Assembly (NCBI RefSeq): GCF_009882985.1
Contig: NZ_WTUZ01000022.1
Location: forward strand, 345,055-409,054
Direction of reading: 5' to 3'
Source of the DNA: Paenibacillus silvestris
GTDB lineage: Bacteria > Bacillota > Bacilli > Paenibacillales > NBRC-103111
DNA length: 64,000 nucleotides
Under the pieces are notes generated by a model, which saw only the letters and a list, made by a program, of their open reading frames with translations, was not told where the DNA came from and ran no database searches. The position numbers were made by a program, and so were the translations under genes. Positions 34,507-43,400 of this stretch are shown here, piece by piece. The stretch's first letter is position 1, and each line of letters opens with the position of its first letter.

Positions 34507-35835
34507 TTGAAAAAAAGAATGTCAACAATGGTGATGAGCATGGTTCTTGTGCTGACGGTTGGATTAGTCGGCTGCTCCAGCGAACCTGCAGGAAATGCAA
34601 GTAATGCAGCTCAAAGTTCAGGCAAAAAAGAAAAAATCACGTATTTAGATCCGCTTCCAAGCCCAGAGCGAACAGCACTCATGCAAGATTTCATCAAACA
34701 ATTCCAAACAAAAAACCCGAACATTGAAGTCGAATACACTTCCGTTCCTTGGGATGATGCGAATAAGAAATGGATGGCTCTCGGTGCTGCCAAACAGCTT
34801 CCTGATGTCATCAGCATCGACGACACCTCTCTCGTAGCTATGTCAGCCGCCGGTTATATCGAAAACCTACAGCCTTATTACGATAAATGGGATCAAGTAG
34901 GCAATTTAACCGAAGCGTTCAAACAGGCAAGAAACAAGTATCAAGACAAAGTCTATGCAATTCCCGATGGATTTTTGCTGCAAGGTCTATTTATTCGCAG
35001 CGACTGGTTCAAAGAAAGTAACTTGCCGGAGAAAATCGATACATGGGATGACTACTTCAAGCTTTCCCAGCAGTTAACGGATGCTTCCAAATCAAGATAT
35101 GGGATTTCATTCCGTGGTGGCGCGAACGGTGTTCTTAGAGCCATGGAATATGTTATGGCGGCGACGCATAGCGAGAGCTGGTTCGATAAAGACGGCAAAT
35201 CGATTCTTTACAAACCGGAAGCGCAAGCGGCATTCAAGAAATTTTATGATATCTATCTCAATGGTAATTCTCCTAAAGAGTCGATCAACTGGGGCTTTAA
35301 TGAAATGGTGCAGGGCTTCTTGAACGGGCAGACGGCCATCCTGAATCAAACCCCTGAGGTCATTATCACGGCTCAAAAGAACATGAAGGAAGGCACATGG
35401 AACGTCGTTCCGATGCCAAAATCCGATGACGGCAAACGTTATATTTTCTGGGGTTACACAGCTGCATATGCGATGGCAGCCAACTCCGAGCACAAAGATG
35501 CAGCTTGGAAGTTTATTCAGTTCTTAAGCTCCCCTGAGATCAATTTACAATATAGCATTAAAAATTCGAGCATTCCGATCTATAAGGACAATCTGAAAGA
35601 TCCGTTCTTCAGCAAAGGTCCAATTGCCGGATATGCAGGGGCTATGGCGGACTCCAACATTGTATTTGCCGGACCGCCGAGCCATCTGACCAAGCTGGGG
35701 CAATTCTCAGGTACATTCGCTGTACAAGAAACTCAAAAATATTTGAGTAAAACGCAATCCTTCGAAGATACGATTAAGCATTTGGCTGATTTCCTAACGA
35801 AAGAGCAGCAAGACTATTTAAAAAATAATAAATAA
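34507..35835 (+). CDS. Sugar-binding lipoprotein of ABC transporter (UgpB/MalE-like)
   Basis: The 442-residue family-1 extracellular binding protein starts at a TTG preceded by CGGGAGGGG. The signal peptide KKRMSTMVMSMVLVLTVGLVGC has a lipobox LVGC, so it is lipid-anchored. The mature chain shows the usual pattern (FIKQFQTKNPNIEVEYTSVPWDDANKKW, YAIPDGFLLQGLFIRSDWF, GQTAILNQTPEVI). It differs from the large LplA-like proteins at 18667 and 20367 and belongs to the smaller UgpB/MalE group. The partner permeases follow at 35914 and 36802. The ligand is likely an amino-sugar or sugar-amino acid conjugate by context only. Confidence 0.9.
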   Translation: MKKRMSTMVMSMVLVLTVGLVGCSSEPAGNASNAAQSSGKKEKITYLDPLPSPERTALMQDFIKQFQTKNPNIEVEYTSVPWDDANKKWMALGAAKQLPDVISIDDTSLVAMSAAGYIENLQPYYDKWDQVGNLTEAFKQARNKYQDKVYAIPDGFLLQGLFIRSDWFKESNLPEKIDTWDDYFKLSQQLTDASKSRYGISFRGGANGVLRAMEYVMAATHSESWFDKDGKSILYKPEAQAAFKKFYDIYLNGNSPKESINWGFNEMVQGFLNGQTAILNQTPEVIITAQKNMKEGTWNVVPMPKSDDGKRYIFWGYTAAYAMAANSEHKDAAWKFIQFLSSPEINLQYSIKNSSIPIYKDNLKDPFFSKGPIAGYAGAMADSNIVFAGPPSHLTKLGQFSGTFAVQETQKYLSKTQSFEDTIKHLADFLTKEQQDYLKNNK

Positions 35836-35850
35836 TAAGATCTAGAAGCA

Positions 35851-35886
35851 GACAACCGAGGCGGAGTTCTGTCCCGGTTGTCTTTT
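35851..35886 (+). terminator. Stem-loop attenuator between binding protein and permeases
   Basis: GACAACCG (35851-35858) pairs with CGGTTGTC (35875-35882), then TTTT. It lies inside the operon. Such hairpins let the binding protein be made in excess over the permeases by partial termination and 3'-end protection. Confidence 0.75.
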
Positions 35887-35913
35887 CCTATCCAATGGGG
35901 AGGTGAAGCGGCT

Positions 35914-36801
35914 TTGAAATTGAGATTGAAACTATGGGAGCCTTACTTGCTTATTGCTCCTGCCATCCTAATCCTGTTAGCTTTTTTTGCCTATCCACTG
36001 CTCCAAGGTTTTAAGCTCGCCTTTATGCACTATATTTTGTTTGAACCGAACGACGTTCGTTTTTCTGGTTTGGAGAACTTTAAAGCCATATTTACGGACA
36101 ACAATATTGTTAGAATTTTGTTAAATTCTTTACTGTGGGTCGTTTTGACGGTCGGTCTGCAATTTGTTCTAGGGTTTGTTCTGGCACAGGCTTTGAATAC
36201 GAAGTTTAAAGGAAAAAACATCTACCAATCCGTTGTATTTCTTCCATGGGCGGTCTCTGCTTTTTTGATCGGGATGATTTTCAAGTGGATGTTCAGCGAG
36301 CAAAATGGATTGATTAACTATCTGTTAATTAAGCTGGGAATCGTGGAGAAAGGCATTTCATTTTTGGCGCTTCCAGGCATTTCGATTTTTCCCATCATTA
36401 TCGCGATGGTTTGGTACGGCGTACCATTCTTTGGAATCATGCTGCTGGCCGCTTTGCAATCGGTGCCCAAGGATATTTATGAATCCGCAGATATCGATGG
36501 TGCCGGCAGGTGGACGAAGCTATTTTATGTAACAATTCCGTTCATTAAGTCGACGATCATCCTTACCGTTTTGCTTCGAGTTATTTGGGTGTTCAACTCG
36601 GCGGATCTTATTTATATTATGACAAATGGGGGACCAGCTAACACTTCGCATAATCTGTCATCATACATATTCAATCAGATTTCCTATACAACGGATTTCG
36701 GGCAAGCGTCTGCTCTTGGCGTAATCATGCTGATTATCCTCATTATCTATACGTTAATTTTCCTTCGTGCAACCAAATATGACGATGCAGGTGATTTCTA
36801 A
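35914..36801 (+). CDS. Sugar ABC transporter permease (MalF/UgpA-like)
   Basis: The 295-residue permease has six helices and the EAA-loop segment DIYESADIDGAGRWTKLFYVTIP. TTG 35914 is chosen as the start because GGGGAGGTG precedes it by 8 bases; an in-frame TTG at 35878 lies inside the attenuator hairpin. The following gene begins immediately after the stop codon. It forms the channel with the second permease; no ATPase is encoded nearby, so a shared MsmX-like ATPase is expected. Confidence 0.9.
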   Translation: MKLRLKLWEPYLLIAPAILILLAFFAYPLLQGFKLAFMHYILFEPNDVRFSGLENFKAIFTDNNIVRILLNSLLWVVLTVGLQFVLGFVLAQALNTKFKGKNIYQSVVFLPWAVSAFLIGMIFKWMFSEQNGLINYLLIKLGIVEKGISFLALPGISIFPIIIAMVWYGVPFFGIMLLAALQSVPKDIYESADIDGAGRWTKLFYVTIPFIKSTIILTVLLRVIWVFNSADLIYIMTNGGPANTSHNLSSYIFNQISYTTDFGQASALGVIMLIILIIYTLIFLRATKYDDAGDF

Positions 36802-37641
36802 ATGACTTCCTTCGGACGAAAAGCGGCTCCTGAATTAGTTCGATTTGTTGTGCTGTTGCTTTTTGCGTTAGGTACGCTGCTTCCTTTTTATTGGATCATA
36901 GTGACCTCTTTAAAAACAAGACAGGAAATTTATAGCGGCCAATTAACCTTGTGGCCCAAAGCGTTAACGTTGGCAAACTATATAGATACCCTGCAAAATA
37001 CAAATTTTCCCCGATATTTATTGAACAGCTTTACAGTCAGCATGAGTAGTTCAATTCTGGTTCTACTTGCTTCCATCTTGGGAGGATACAGTTTGGCCAG
37101 ATATCAGTTTAAGGGCAAAAAATTTGTGCTCGTCTCCTTTTTGGCTACCCAAATGGTGCCGGTCATGGTCATCCTAGTGCCTTTGTTTATTACATTTAGC
37201 CAAATTCATTTATTGAATAAGCTGCCCGCATTGATTATTACGTACACAGCGATGAACATACCGTTTTGCTTGATTACGATGTCCAGTTTCTTTCAGCGTA
37301 TTCCGGTTTCTTTGGAAGAAGCGGCCATGATTGACGGCTGCAACAAATTCCAGACGATGTCTAAGGTTGTCTTGCCGATGATGCAGCCAGGTATCGTGGC
37401 GACATTTGTGTTTGCTTTTATTGGTTCATGGAACGATTTGTTCTTCGGGGTTATGTTCACAAACAGCGAATCTGCCAAGACAGTTCCTGTCGGTTTAAGC
37501 AGTTTTGTTCAGAAATTCGATATCAACTGGGGGCAAATGAGTGCGGCAGGCATCATATCACTCATTCCTGTCGTTATTATGTTTGCCATCGTGCAAAAAT
37601 ATATCGTTGCTGGTTTAACACAAGGTGCTGTGAAAGGTTAG
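36802..37641 (+). CDS. Sugar ABC transporter permease (MalG/UgpE-like)
   Basis: The 279-residue permease has six helices and the EAA-loop segment SLEEAAMIDGCNKFQTMSKVVLPMMQP. It starts directly after the preceding stop with only a weak ribosome site (CAGGTGA), indicating coupled translation. The C-terminus YIVAGLTQGAVKG is typical of MalG-type subunits. Confidence 0.9.
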   Translation: MTSFGRKAAPELVRFVVLLLFALGTLLPFYWIIVTSLKTRQEIYSGQLTLWPKALTLANYIDTLQNTNFPRYLLNSFTVSMSSSILVLLASILGGYSLARYQFKGKKFVLVSFLATQMVPVMVILVPLFITFSQIHLLNKLPALIITYTAMNIPFCLITMSSFFQRIPVSLEEAAMIDGCNKFQTMSKVVLPMMQPGIVATFVFAFIGSWNDLFFGVMFTNSESAKTVPVGLSSFVQKFDINWGQMSAAGIISLIPVVIMFAIVQKYIVAGLTQGAVKG

Positions 37642-37650
37642 GTGAAACAT

Positions 37651-38355
37651 ATGCTGCTCGAAGTTATTGCTACGAGTGTGAGGGACGTGATTGCAGCTGA
37701 GCGGAGTGGCGCCGATCGGATCGAACTAATTACGGGCATGCTGGAAGGCGGGCTTACGCCAAGTTATGGGCTCATTGAAGCAGCGGTTCAGGCTACCAAG
37801 CTGCCCGTTCAGGTTATGATTCGACCTCACTGCTATTCTTTCTGCTATGATCGTCTAGATGTTGCCGCCATGATTACGGACATTCGCATGGTCAAACAAC
37901 TTGGGGCTGCTGGTGTAGTGTTTGGCGCGCTTACGGAAGACCAGCGTCTGGATTTGGAAGTGATGGCGAGATTGTTGGAAGAGGCGGAGGGGCTCTCCGT
38001 GACCTTCCATCGTGCGTTCGACGAAGTCCGAGATGTTCAGGAAGCGCTAGATGAGCTAGATAAGTTCAAACAAATCGATCGCATACTTACTTCGGGCGGC
38101 AAGCCGAATGTGCTGGATGCCGTCCAGGAGATGAAGCGTCTGGTCGCTTGGAGTCAAAAGACGTCCATACAGATTTTGGCAGGAAGTGGACTTACGTTGG
38201 CGTCATTGCCTGCATTTGCAGCCGAAACAGGAGTTCAAGAGGTGCATTTCGGAAAAGGTGTACGAAAGAATGGCGATCCGCTTGGTCTGATCGATCCCGT
38301 TACGATTCAACAGATTAAACAACACAGGTACGAGTCTACCAAGACAGATGTATGA
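37651..38355 (+). CDS. cutC: CutC family protein
   Basis: The 234-residue TIM-barrel protein matches CutC: LLEVIATSVRDVIAAERSGADRIEL, GGLTPSYGLIEAA, VMIRPH, VTFHRAFDEV and ILTSGGKPNVLDA. CutC was first linked to copper homeostasis in E. coli, but that role is doubtful and many Bacillota encode it inside sugar operons. The barrel has conserved His/Arg/Asp residues that could make an enzyme active site. ATG 37651 is chosen over GTG 37642 because TTAGGTGA provides a ribosome site. It lies between the transporter and kinase genes, so a catabolic step on the imported sugar is plausible. Confidence 0.9.
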   Translation: MLLEVIATSVRDVIAAERSGADRIELITGMLEGGLTPSYGLIEAAVQATKLPVQVMIRPHCYSFCYDRLDVAAMITDIRMVKQLGAAGVVFGALTEDQRLDLEVMARLLEEAEGLSVTFHRAFDEVRDVQEALDELDKFKQIDRILTSGGKPNVLDAVQEMKRLVAWSQKTSIQILAGSGLTLASLPAFAAETGVQEVHFGKGVRKNGDPLGLIDPVTIQQIKQHRYESTKTDV

Positions 38356-38365
38356 AGGAGCAACT

Positions 38366-39355
38366 ATGACAATTGACGGGTACTTTTTAGGGATAGACAT
38401 TGGCGGAACCAAAATGTTGGCTGCCTTGGTGGACGCTCAAGGTCACGTACTAATCAAGGATCAACAGCCTACCTTAGCAGCTGAAGGGGAGCATGAAGTT
38501 ATTAGACGGCTGATCCATATGATCGAGTCGCTGCTGTCCTCTGTACCCAATCTCAATGCCCGCAGCATGGTAAGTCTAGGTATCGCGACTGCGGGTATCC
38601 TTGATATGGATACGGGAACAATTGTTCTATCAACAAATTTAGGCTGGAAAAATGTTGCCTTAGGGCCGATCTTGGAACGGAGATTTGGCATTCCTGTCCG
38701 CTTAATTAATGATGCAAGTGCAGCAGCGCTGGGAGAATGGCTCGTTGGTGCTGGTCAAGGAACAGAGGACTGTTTGTATGTAACCGTGTCCACGGGAATA
38801 GGCGGCGGTGTTATAAGTGGCGGCCACATGCTGCTGGGTGCTTCGAATAATGCAGCGGAGATCGGCCATATCAGCATAGATCGGAAAGGGCCAACATGCA
38901 AGTGCGGGAATAGAGGCTGTGTAGAAATGTATGCCGCAGGCAATTCAATAGCCCGTCTAGCCGCTGAAGATATCCTTGCCGGCAAGCCGCAAACCGCGCC
39001 GCTAGCGGAGTTGGCCGGACATGATCCGAATAAGGTTACTGCGAAGCTGGTGTCAGAGGCTGCTTCAAGCGGTGACCCTTATTCCATCTCTTTGCTGAAA
39101 GAGGCGGGGGAAGCGCTTGGGACAGCGATGGTGACGATCATTCATCTGTTCAATCCGGAAATTATCATTTTCGGTGGCGGCGTGTCCCTAAGTGGGGATG
39201 TGCTTTTCGAGCCCATGTGGAACACGATTCAAAAACTTGGCATCGAAGATATGGTGAAAGATGTGAAAATTACGCGTTCCTCTCTTGGTGTGGATGCGGG
39301 GGCAATCGGCGCCGCTTTATTATGGAAGTATGAAAATCAAGCCGTTACAATTTGA
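38366..39355 (+). CDS. ROK family sugar kinase
   Basis: The 329-residue protein lacks the DNA-binding domain of the regulator at 32231 and is a kinase-type ROK protein: LGIDIGGTKMLAALVDAQG (phosphate loop), GIATAGILDMDTG, INDASAAALGEW with the catalytic Asp, EIGHISID, and the zinc motif CKCGNRGCVEMYA. It resembles glucokinases, N-acetylglucosamine or N-acetylmannosamine kinases. GAAGGAG precedes the ATG. It would phosphorylate the imported sugar before the NagB-like enzyme acts. Confidence 0.9.
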   Translation: MTIDGYFLGIDIGGTKMLAALVDAQGHVLIKDQQPTLAAEGEHEVIRRLIHMIESLLSSVPNLNARSMVSLGIATAGILDMDTGTIVLSTNLGWKNVALGPILERRFGIPVRLINDASAAALGEWLVGAGQGTEDCLYVTVSTGIGGGVISGGHMLLGASNNAAEIGHISIDRKGPTCKCGNRGCVEMYAAGNSIARLAAEDILAGKPQTAPLAELAGHDPNKVTAKLVSEAASSGDPYSISLLKEAGEALGTAMVTIIHLFNPEIIIFGGGVSLSGDVLFEPMWNTIQKLGIEDMVKDVKITRSSLGVDAGAIGAALLWKYENQAVTI

Positions 39356-39407
39356 AACGGTAACATTCCTATGGTTAGTTAGATAAAGGAAGGCGAGGAG
39401 AATTCGC

Positions 39408-40142
39408 TTGAAAATTGAAGTATTGCCAGCGGAAGAAATTAAAACTAGAGTTGCGAACCTGCTGTCGGAACAGATCAAGCGCAATCCGAAATCGGTGCTT
39501 GGCATGACCACAGGCTCATCACCTTTAAAATATGGGATCTATCAAGAGTGGATCCGGCGAGAGCAAGCAGGTGAGCTTTCCTTTCTTGAAGCGAGATTCA
39601 TTAACCCTGATGAGCTGGTCGGCATTCCGGCTGATCATCCGGAAAGTTATCGGACCTATATGCAAGAGCATTTGTTTGGTCAGCTTCAGACACTTCAATA
39701 CGAGCCGCAAATTCCTGATGGCAGTTCAATGGATCTAATGGCTGAATGCCAGAGATTTGATCAATTGTTGTCCGATCTGGGTTACGTTGATTGGCAGCTT
39801 ATGGGACTAGGCTTAAACGGACATATTGCTTTTATCGAACCAAGCGATCATATACCGGCGAAAACCTATATTTCGCAATTGTTTGAAGAGAACAGACCTA
39901 CTCACTCGCCGCATTTTGGTTCCGAGGAAGAGGTTCCCAAGCAATCGATAACGATTGGTTTGGAGGCTGTTATGAAATCACGGAACATCGTTCTGGTTGC
40001 TACAGGCGACAATAAAGCCGACATGGTGGCGAAAGCTTTTGCTGGGCCAATAACAACTAGTGTGCCAGCATCTTTCTTGCAGCTGCATACGAGTGCGACG
40101 ATTATTCTCGATGCTGCGGCTGCTTCAAAAATCTCGTTGTGA
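39408..40142 (+). CDS. Glucosamine-6-phosphate deaminase/isomerase family protein (NagB-like)
   Basis: The 244-residue protein has the NagB length and fold: LGMTTGSSPLKYGIY (phosphate binding), INPDELVGIPADHPESYR and LGLNGHIAFIEPSDH, which carries the His and Glu of the NagB active site. Canonical B. subtilis-type NagB reads LDEY and NGHIGFNEPG here, so Asn to Ile and Gly to Ser changes surround the active site. NagB converts glucosamine-6-phosphate to fructose-6-phosphate and ammonia; the altered pocket leaves room for another sugar phosphate or a conjugate. The start is TTG with GCGAGGAG upstream. It is the last gene of the operon, before a strong terminator. Confidence 0.85.
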   Translation: MKIEVLPAEEIKTRVANLLSEQIKRNPKSVLGMTTGSSPLKYGIYQEWIRREQAGELSFLEARFINPDELVGIPADHPESYRTYMQEHLFGQLQTLQYEPQIPDGSSMDLMAECQRFDQLLSDLGYVDWQLMGLGLNGHIAFIEPSDHIPAKTYISQLFEENRPTHSPHFGSEEEVPKQSITIGLEAVMKSRNIVLVATGDNKADMVAKAFAGPITTSVPASFLQLHTSATIILDAAAASKISL

Positions 40143-40163
40143 TGCCTTTGTGCAAAATATTAC

Positions 40164-40218
40164 AAAAAAGCTAATGGGATCGTCCCTCAATCAGAGGGGT
40201 GAGCCATTAGCTTTTTTG
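40164..40218 (+). terminator. Rho-independent terminator of the ROK-NagB operon
   Basis: AAAAAAGCTAATGG (40164-40177) pairs with CCATTAGCTTTTTT (40204-40217). CCCTC/GAGGG inside adds stem. The A- and T-tails make it potentially bidirectional. Confidence 0.92.
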
Positions 40219-40483
40219 CATCTTTAATCAGATTTTATGTTAACAAAAATAACATAATTATATTATGGGGTTTATATGTCATATTATTTGACGTTTATAA
40301 TTGGAAAAATATATAATTCTATCAAACTTAATCTATTTTTATTTGCTTTATAGCGAAAATTATTGACCACGTGTTAGTTTTTATGACATTATATAAACGA
40401 AAGGGGGCGAATTAGAGCATAGAACCTGTTTTCAAATGCAATCCAGTTCAGAATCTATTAATCTGGTAGGAGGAGAAGCACAC
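40219..40483 (+). promoter_or_regulatory. AT-rich leader and promoter region of pseudoprotease A
   Basis: About 265 bp, very AT-rich. TTGACC (40363-40368) is followed after 20-21 bp by TATATA (40390-40395), a suboptimal sigma-A-like pair. AGGAGGAG lies just before the TTG start at 40484. No gene is seen. A distinct sporulation or stationary-phase sigma factor cannot be excluded. Confidence 0.35.
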
Positions 40484-43400
40484 TTGAAGAGCCACTCGAA
40501 GAGCAAGCTGTTCACTACGTTGTTGTTATCTTTTATTTTAGTTTCTGGTGCTGTTGTTCCGAATTACCAAGGGCTTGTCCTTGCGCAGGGAACCGATACT
40601 CCCGAGAAACTCCGGAAGACGAAGTGGGCGCTCAACGGGAATATAGCAGAGCCGACTATAGAAGTCCCGGAGGGACTTCCTGTGGAGACAAAACAGGTCC
40701 CCCTTAGCCCTCGTAAAATGTCTAAAGCCGACAGTATTGTCGTGAAATACAAAGATGGAATGAAACCGATTTCACTCGCTGCAACTTACGATATAGCATC
40801 GGTACATCCACTTCCAGCACTTGGCGCCGAGCTCATTAAGCTACCAGAAGGTGCGGATATCAACTCCATCCTCTTAAGGCTTAAGTCCGATCCGAGCGTT
40901 CTGTTCGCGGAGCCGAACGGCCTGGTCTTCACATCCGATTCGGTGACAACTGGCGAAAGTGTCACAACAAATGTCTATTTCGGTCCTCCATTCTATTCGT
41001 CACATCCTGTCACAACGAATGTCTATTCTAGCCCTCCATTTGCTTCGTCACGCCCAGTCACATCTGATGTATATTACAGCTCTCCATTCGTTTCGCCATA
41101 CCTCACCTCGCAGGGGGCCGAGTTGGAGAATTTTATCCCGAACGACCCGTTGTTTCCTGAACAGTGGGGGCTGCACAATGCGGGAAGCAGCAATGAAGAT
41201 CCAGAAGGTTTAGCGGATATTGACATCAACGCTCCTGAGGCTTGGTCGATTATGAAAAAAGACAGCAAAGAATTAGTCGTGGCGGTGATCAGCGACGGTG
41301 TTGATATTAATCATCCGGATTTAGTGGAAAACATCTGGACGAATCCCAAGGAAATCGCAGGCAACGGCATCGACGACGATGGTAACGGCTTTGTCGACGA
41401 CGTCCACGGTTGGGACTTCTATAACGATGACAACAACACTAACGACTTGATAGACCCACCCAATAACGGAACAGCGATTGCAGGAACCATAGCCGCTTCC
41501 ATGAACAATGCTATCGGTATCGCTGGGATCGCTCCGAATGTGAAAATATTACCGGTCAAGTCGCTTTCTTGGACGACGAAAAGTGGATACGCCAACCAAA
41601 TCGCCGAAGGTATAGCTTACGCAGAGCGGATGGGTGCCGATATTGTTGTCCTCGATTTCTATTATTATGAACCCAGTGATTTGATCCTGGACACTCTTAA
41701 AGCAACCAAAATGCTAATCGTCGCGCCAACCGACAATCAAGGTAATGACATGGACAAATATCCTGTCTATCCGGCATCCTACAGCCTACCTAATCTGCTC
41801 ACGGTCATGGGTATGCTTCGAAGTGGCTCCGTAATTACTAGCTACGGCAAAAAAAGCGTAAATATCGCAGCACCCGCTGCTTTCCAGGTGATCACTACCG
41901 CGCCTTCAGATAACCCTGCATATGCTGCGCAAATCGATACTGGTGTGTACAAGGCAATTTTTAACGGGATAGGCTTCGAGAATTTTAGTCCTCCTTTTCA
42001 AATGGATTCAGCCCGCATTGCGCTTGATTACTTAGCCGAAGGCTTCAACAAACCGTCCGTATTGCTCGTCCAGGACGACAATTCGGTAGGCGGCAAAGAA
42101 TGGGAGCAGAGTTATCTGGAAAAGTACATGAGCTTTCTACTTTCTGCTGGTTATGAGGCCAATAACATCCAAATCGTTAGTGTTCCTAAGAACGAGAGTG
42201 GCCCCTCTCTCGCGTCCATGAAACCGTACGATATTGTCGTATGGTTTACCGGCGATGCCGATCCTCAAATAAATCCAGAACCTAATAATCTCTCAATGCT
42301 GACCGAGTTCGACAAGGCAAACTTAACAGACTACCTGAATTCAGGCGGCAGACTTCTCCTAACAGGCAGGAATGCGCTCTTCGGGAACGAAACGTCCTCT
42401 TTCGTTACTGACATGCTTCACATGGACTATCTGTCTGAATCGTTTGTTGGATTATACGAATTGCTTGGCGGGTTAGGAACCATTTATGACGGTCAATCAA
42501 CTCCAATGCCGGAAATCTATAATGGCGAGATGATCGCAGCAAGGGATTCATTCGCCCGGACCAACCTGTTGCTCAACAAACCAGACTATGATTATCACTC
42601 CTTTTTTAGCTCTGCCGCAATCGCACACGCTGCCGGAGTTGCAGCTTTAGTGCTCGGTGCAAACCCTAAATACGATGCAAAGATGGTTATTCAACGATTA
42701 ATGAATAGCGGGAAGAAAGTCAGCTCCCTGCTTAATAAAAACATCTCTGGCAAGATGCTTGATGCTTATCGCGCGTTATCTGACAAGGATATCCCAGGAA
42801 CTCCGCTTCAGGTTCCAGAAGTGAGCGAACGCCTCGATGAAGCAGTCGATCCAGACCGCGTGTATGCGATAGAACTGAATGCGGGTGAAACAATTCAGGC
42901 AACGTTGACCGGGGAGGAAGGGACAGACTTTGATTTATACCTCTTTGATCCCTCCACCACTAGCGTCAACGGCAAAGCCGGTATTGTCGCCGCATCCGAA
43001 CATCCGGGAACATCTAACGAAGAACTTTCTTATTTGGTTAAGAAAACAGGCACTTATTATTTGAATGTCTATGCGTTCGCAGGATCGGGCATCTACAAGC
43101 TGCGTCTACAGCACGCCAACTCTTCTGGCACTTACGAAGAGAATTCAAACGCTGTGACTCTCGTTGGAGATTGGGCATCTGTTATAGATTCGAAATTGTC
43201 GGGGGGGAGTTCGAAGCGTCTTGATGCTCAGGGATATGTGGAATTCACCTTTGAGGGCAGCTATGTAGAGTGGGTCGGGACCAAGAACGTCGAACAAGGG
43301 ATCGCCAACGTCTATCTCGATGGCAAACTCGATAGCCCCGTATCCTTGTATAGCGAAACTGAATTGAAAAAGCAAGTGCTCTTCAAGAAAGATGTCTTAT

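Noticed and set aside
40363..40395. TTGACC / TATATA as a promoter for cassette A
   Set aside because: The spacing of 20-21 bp is too long for a confident call; it is mentioned only within the leader entry.
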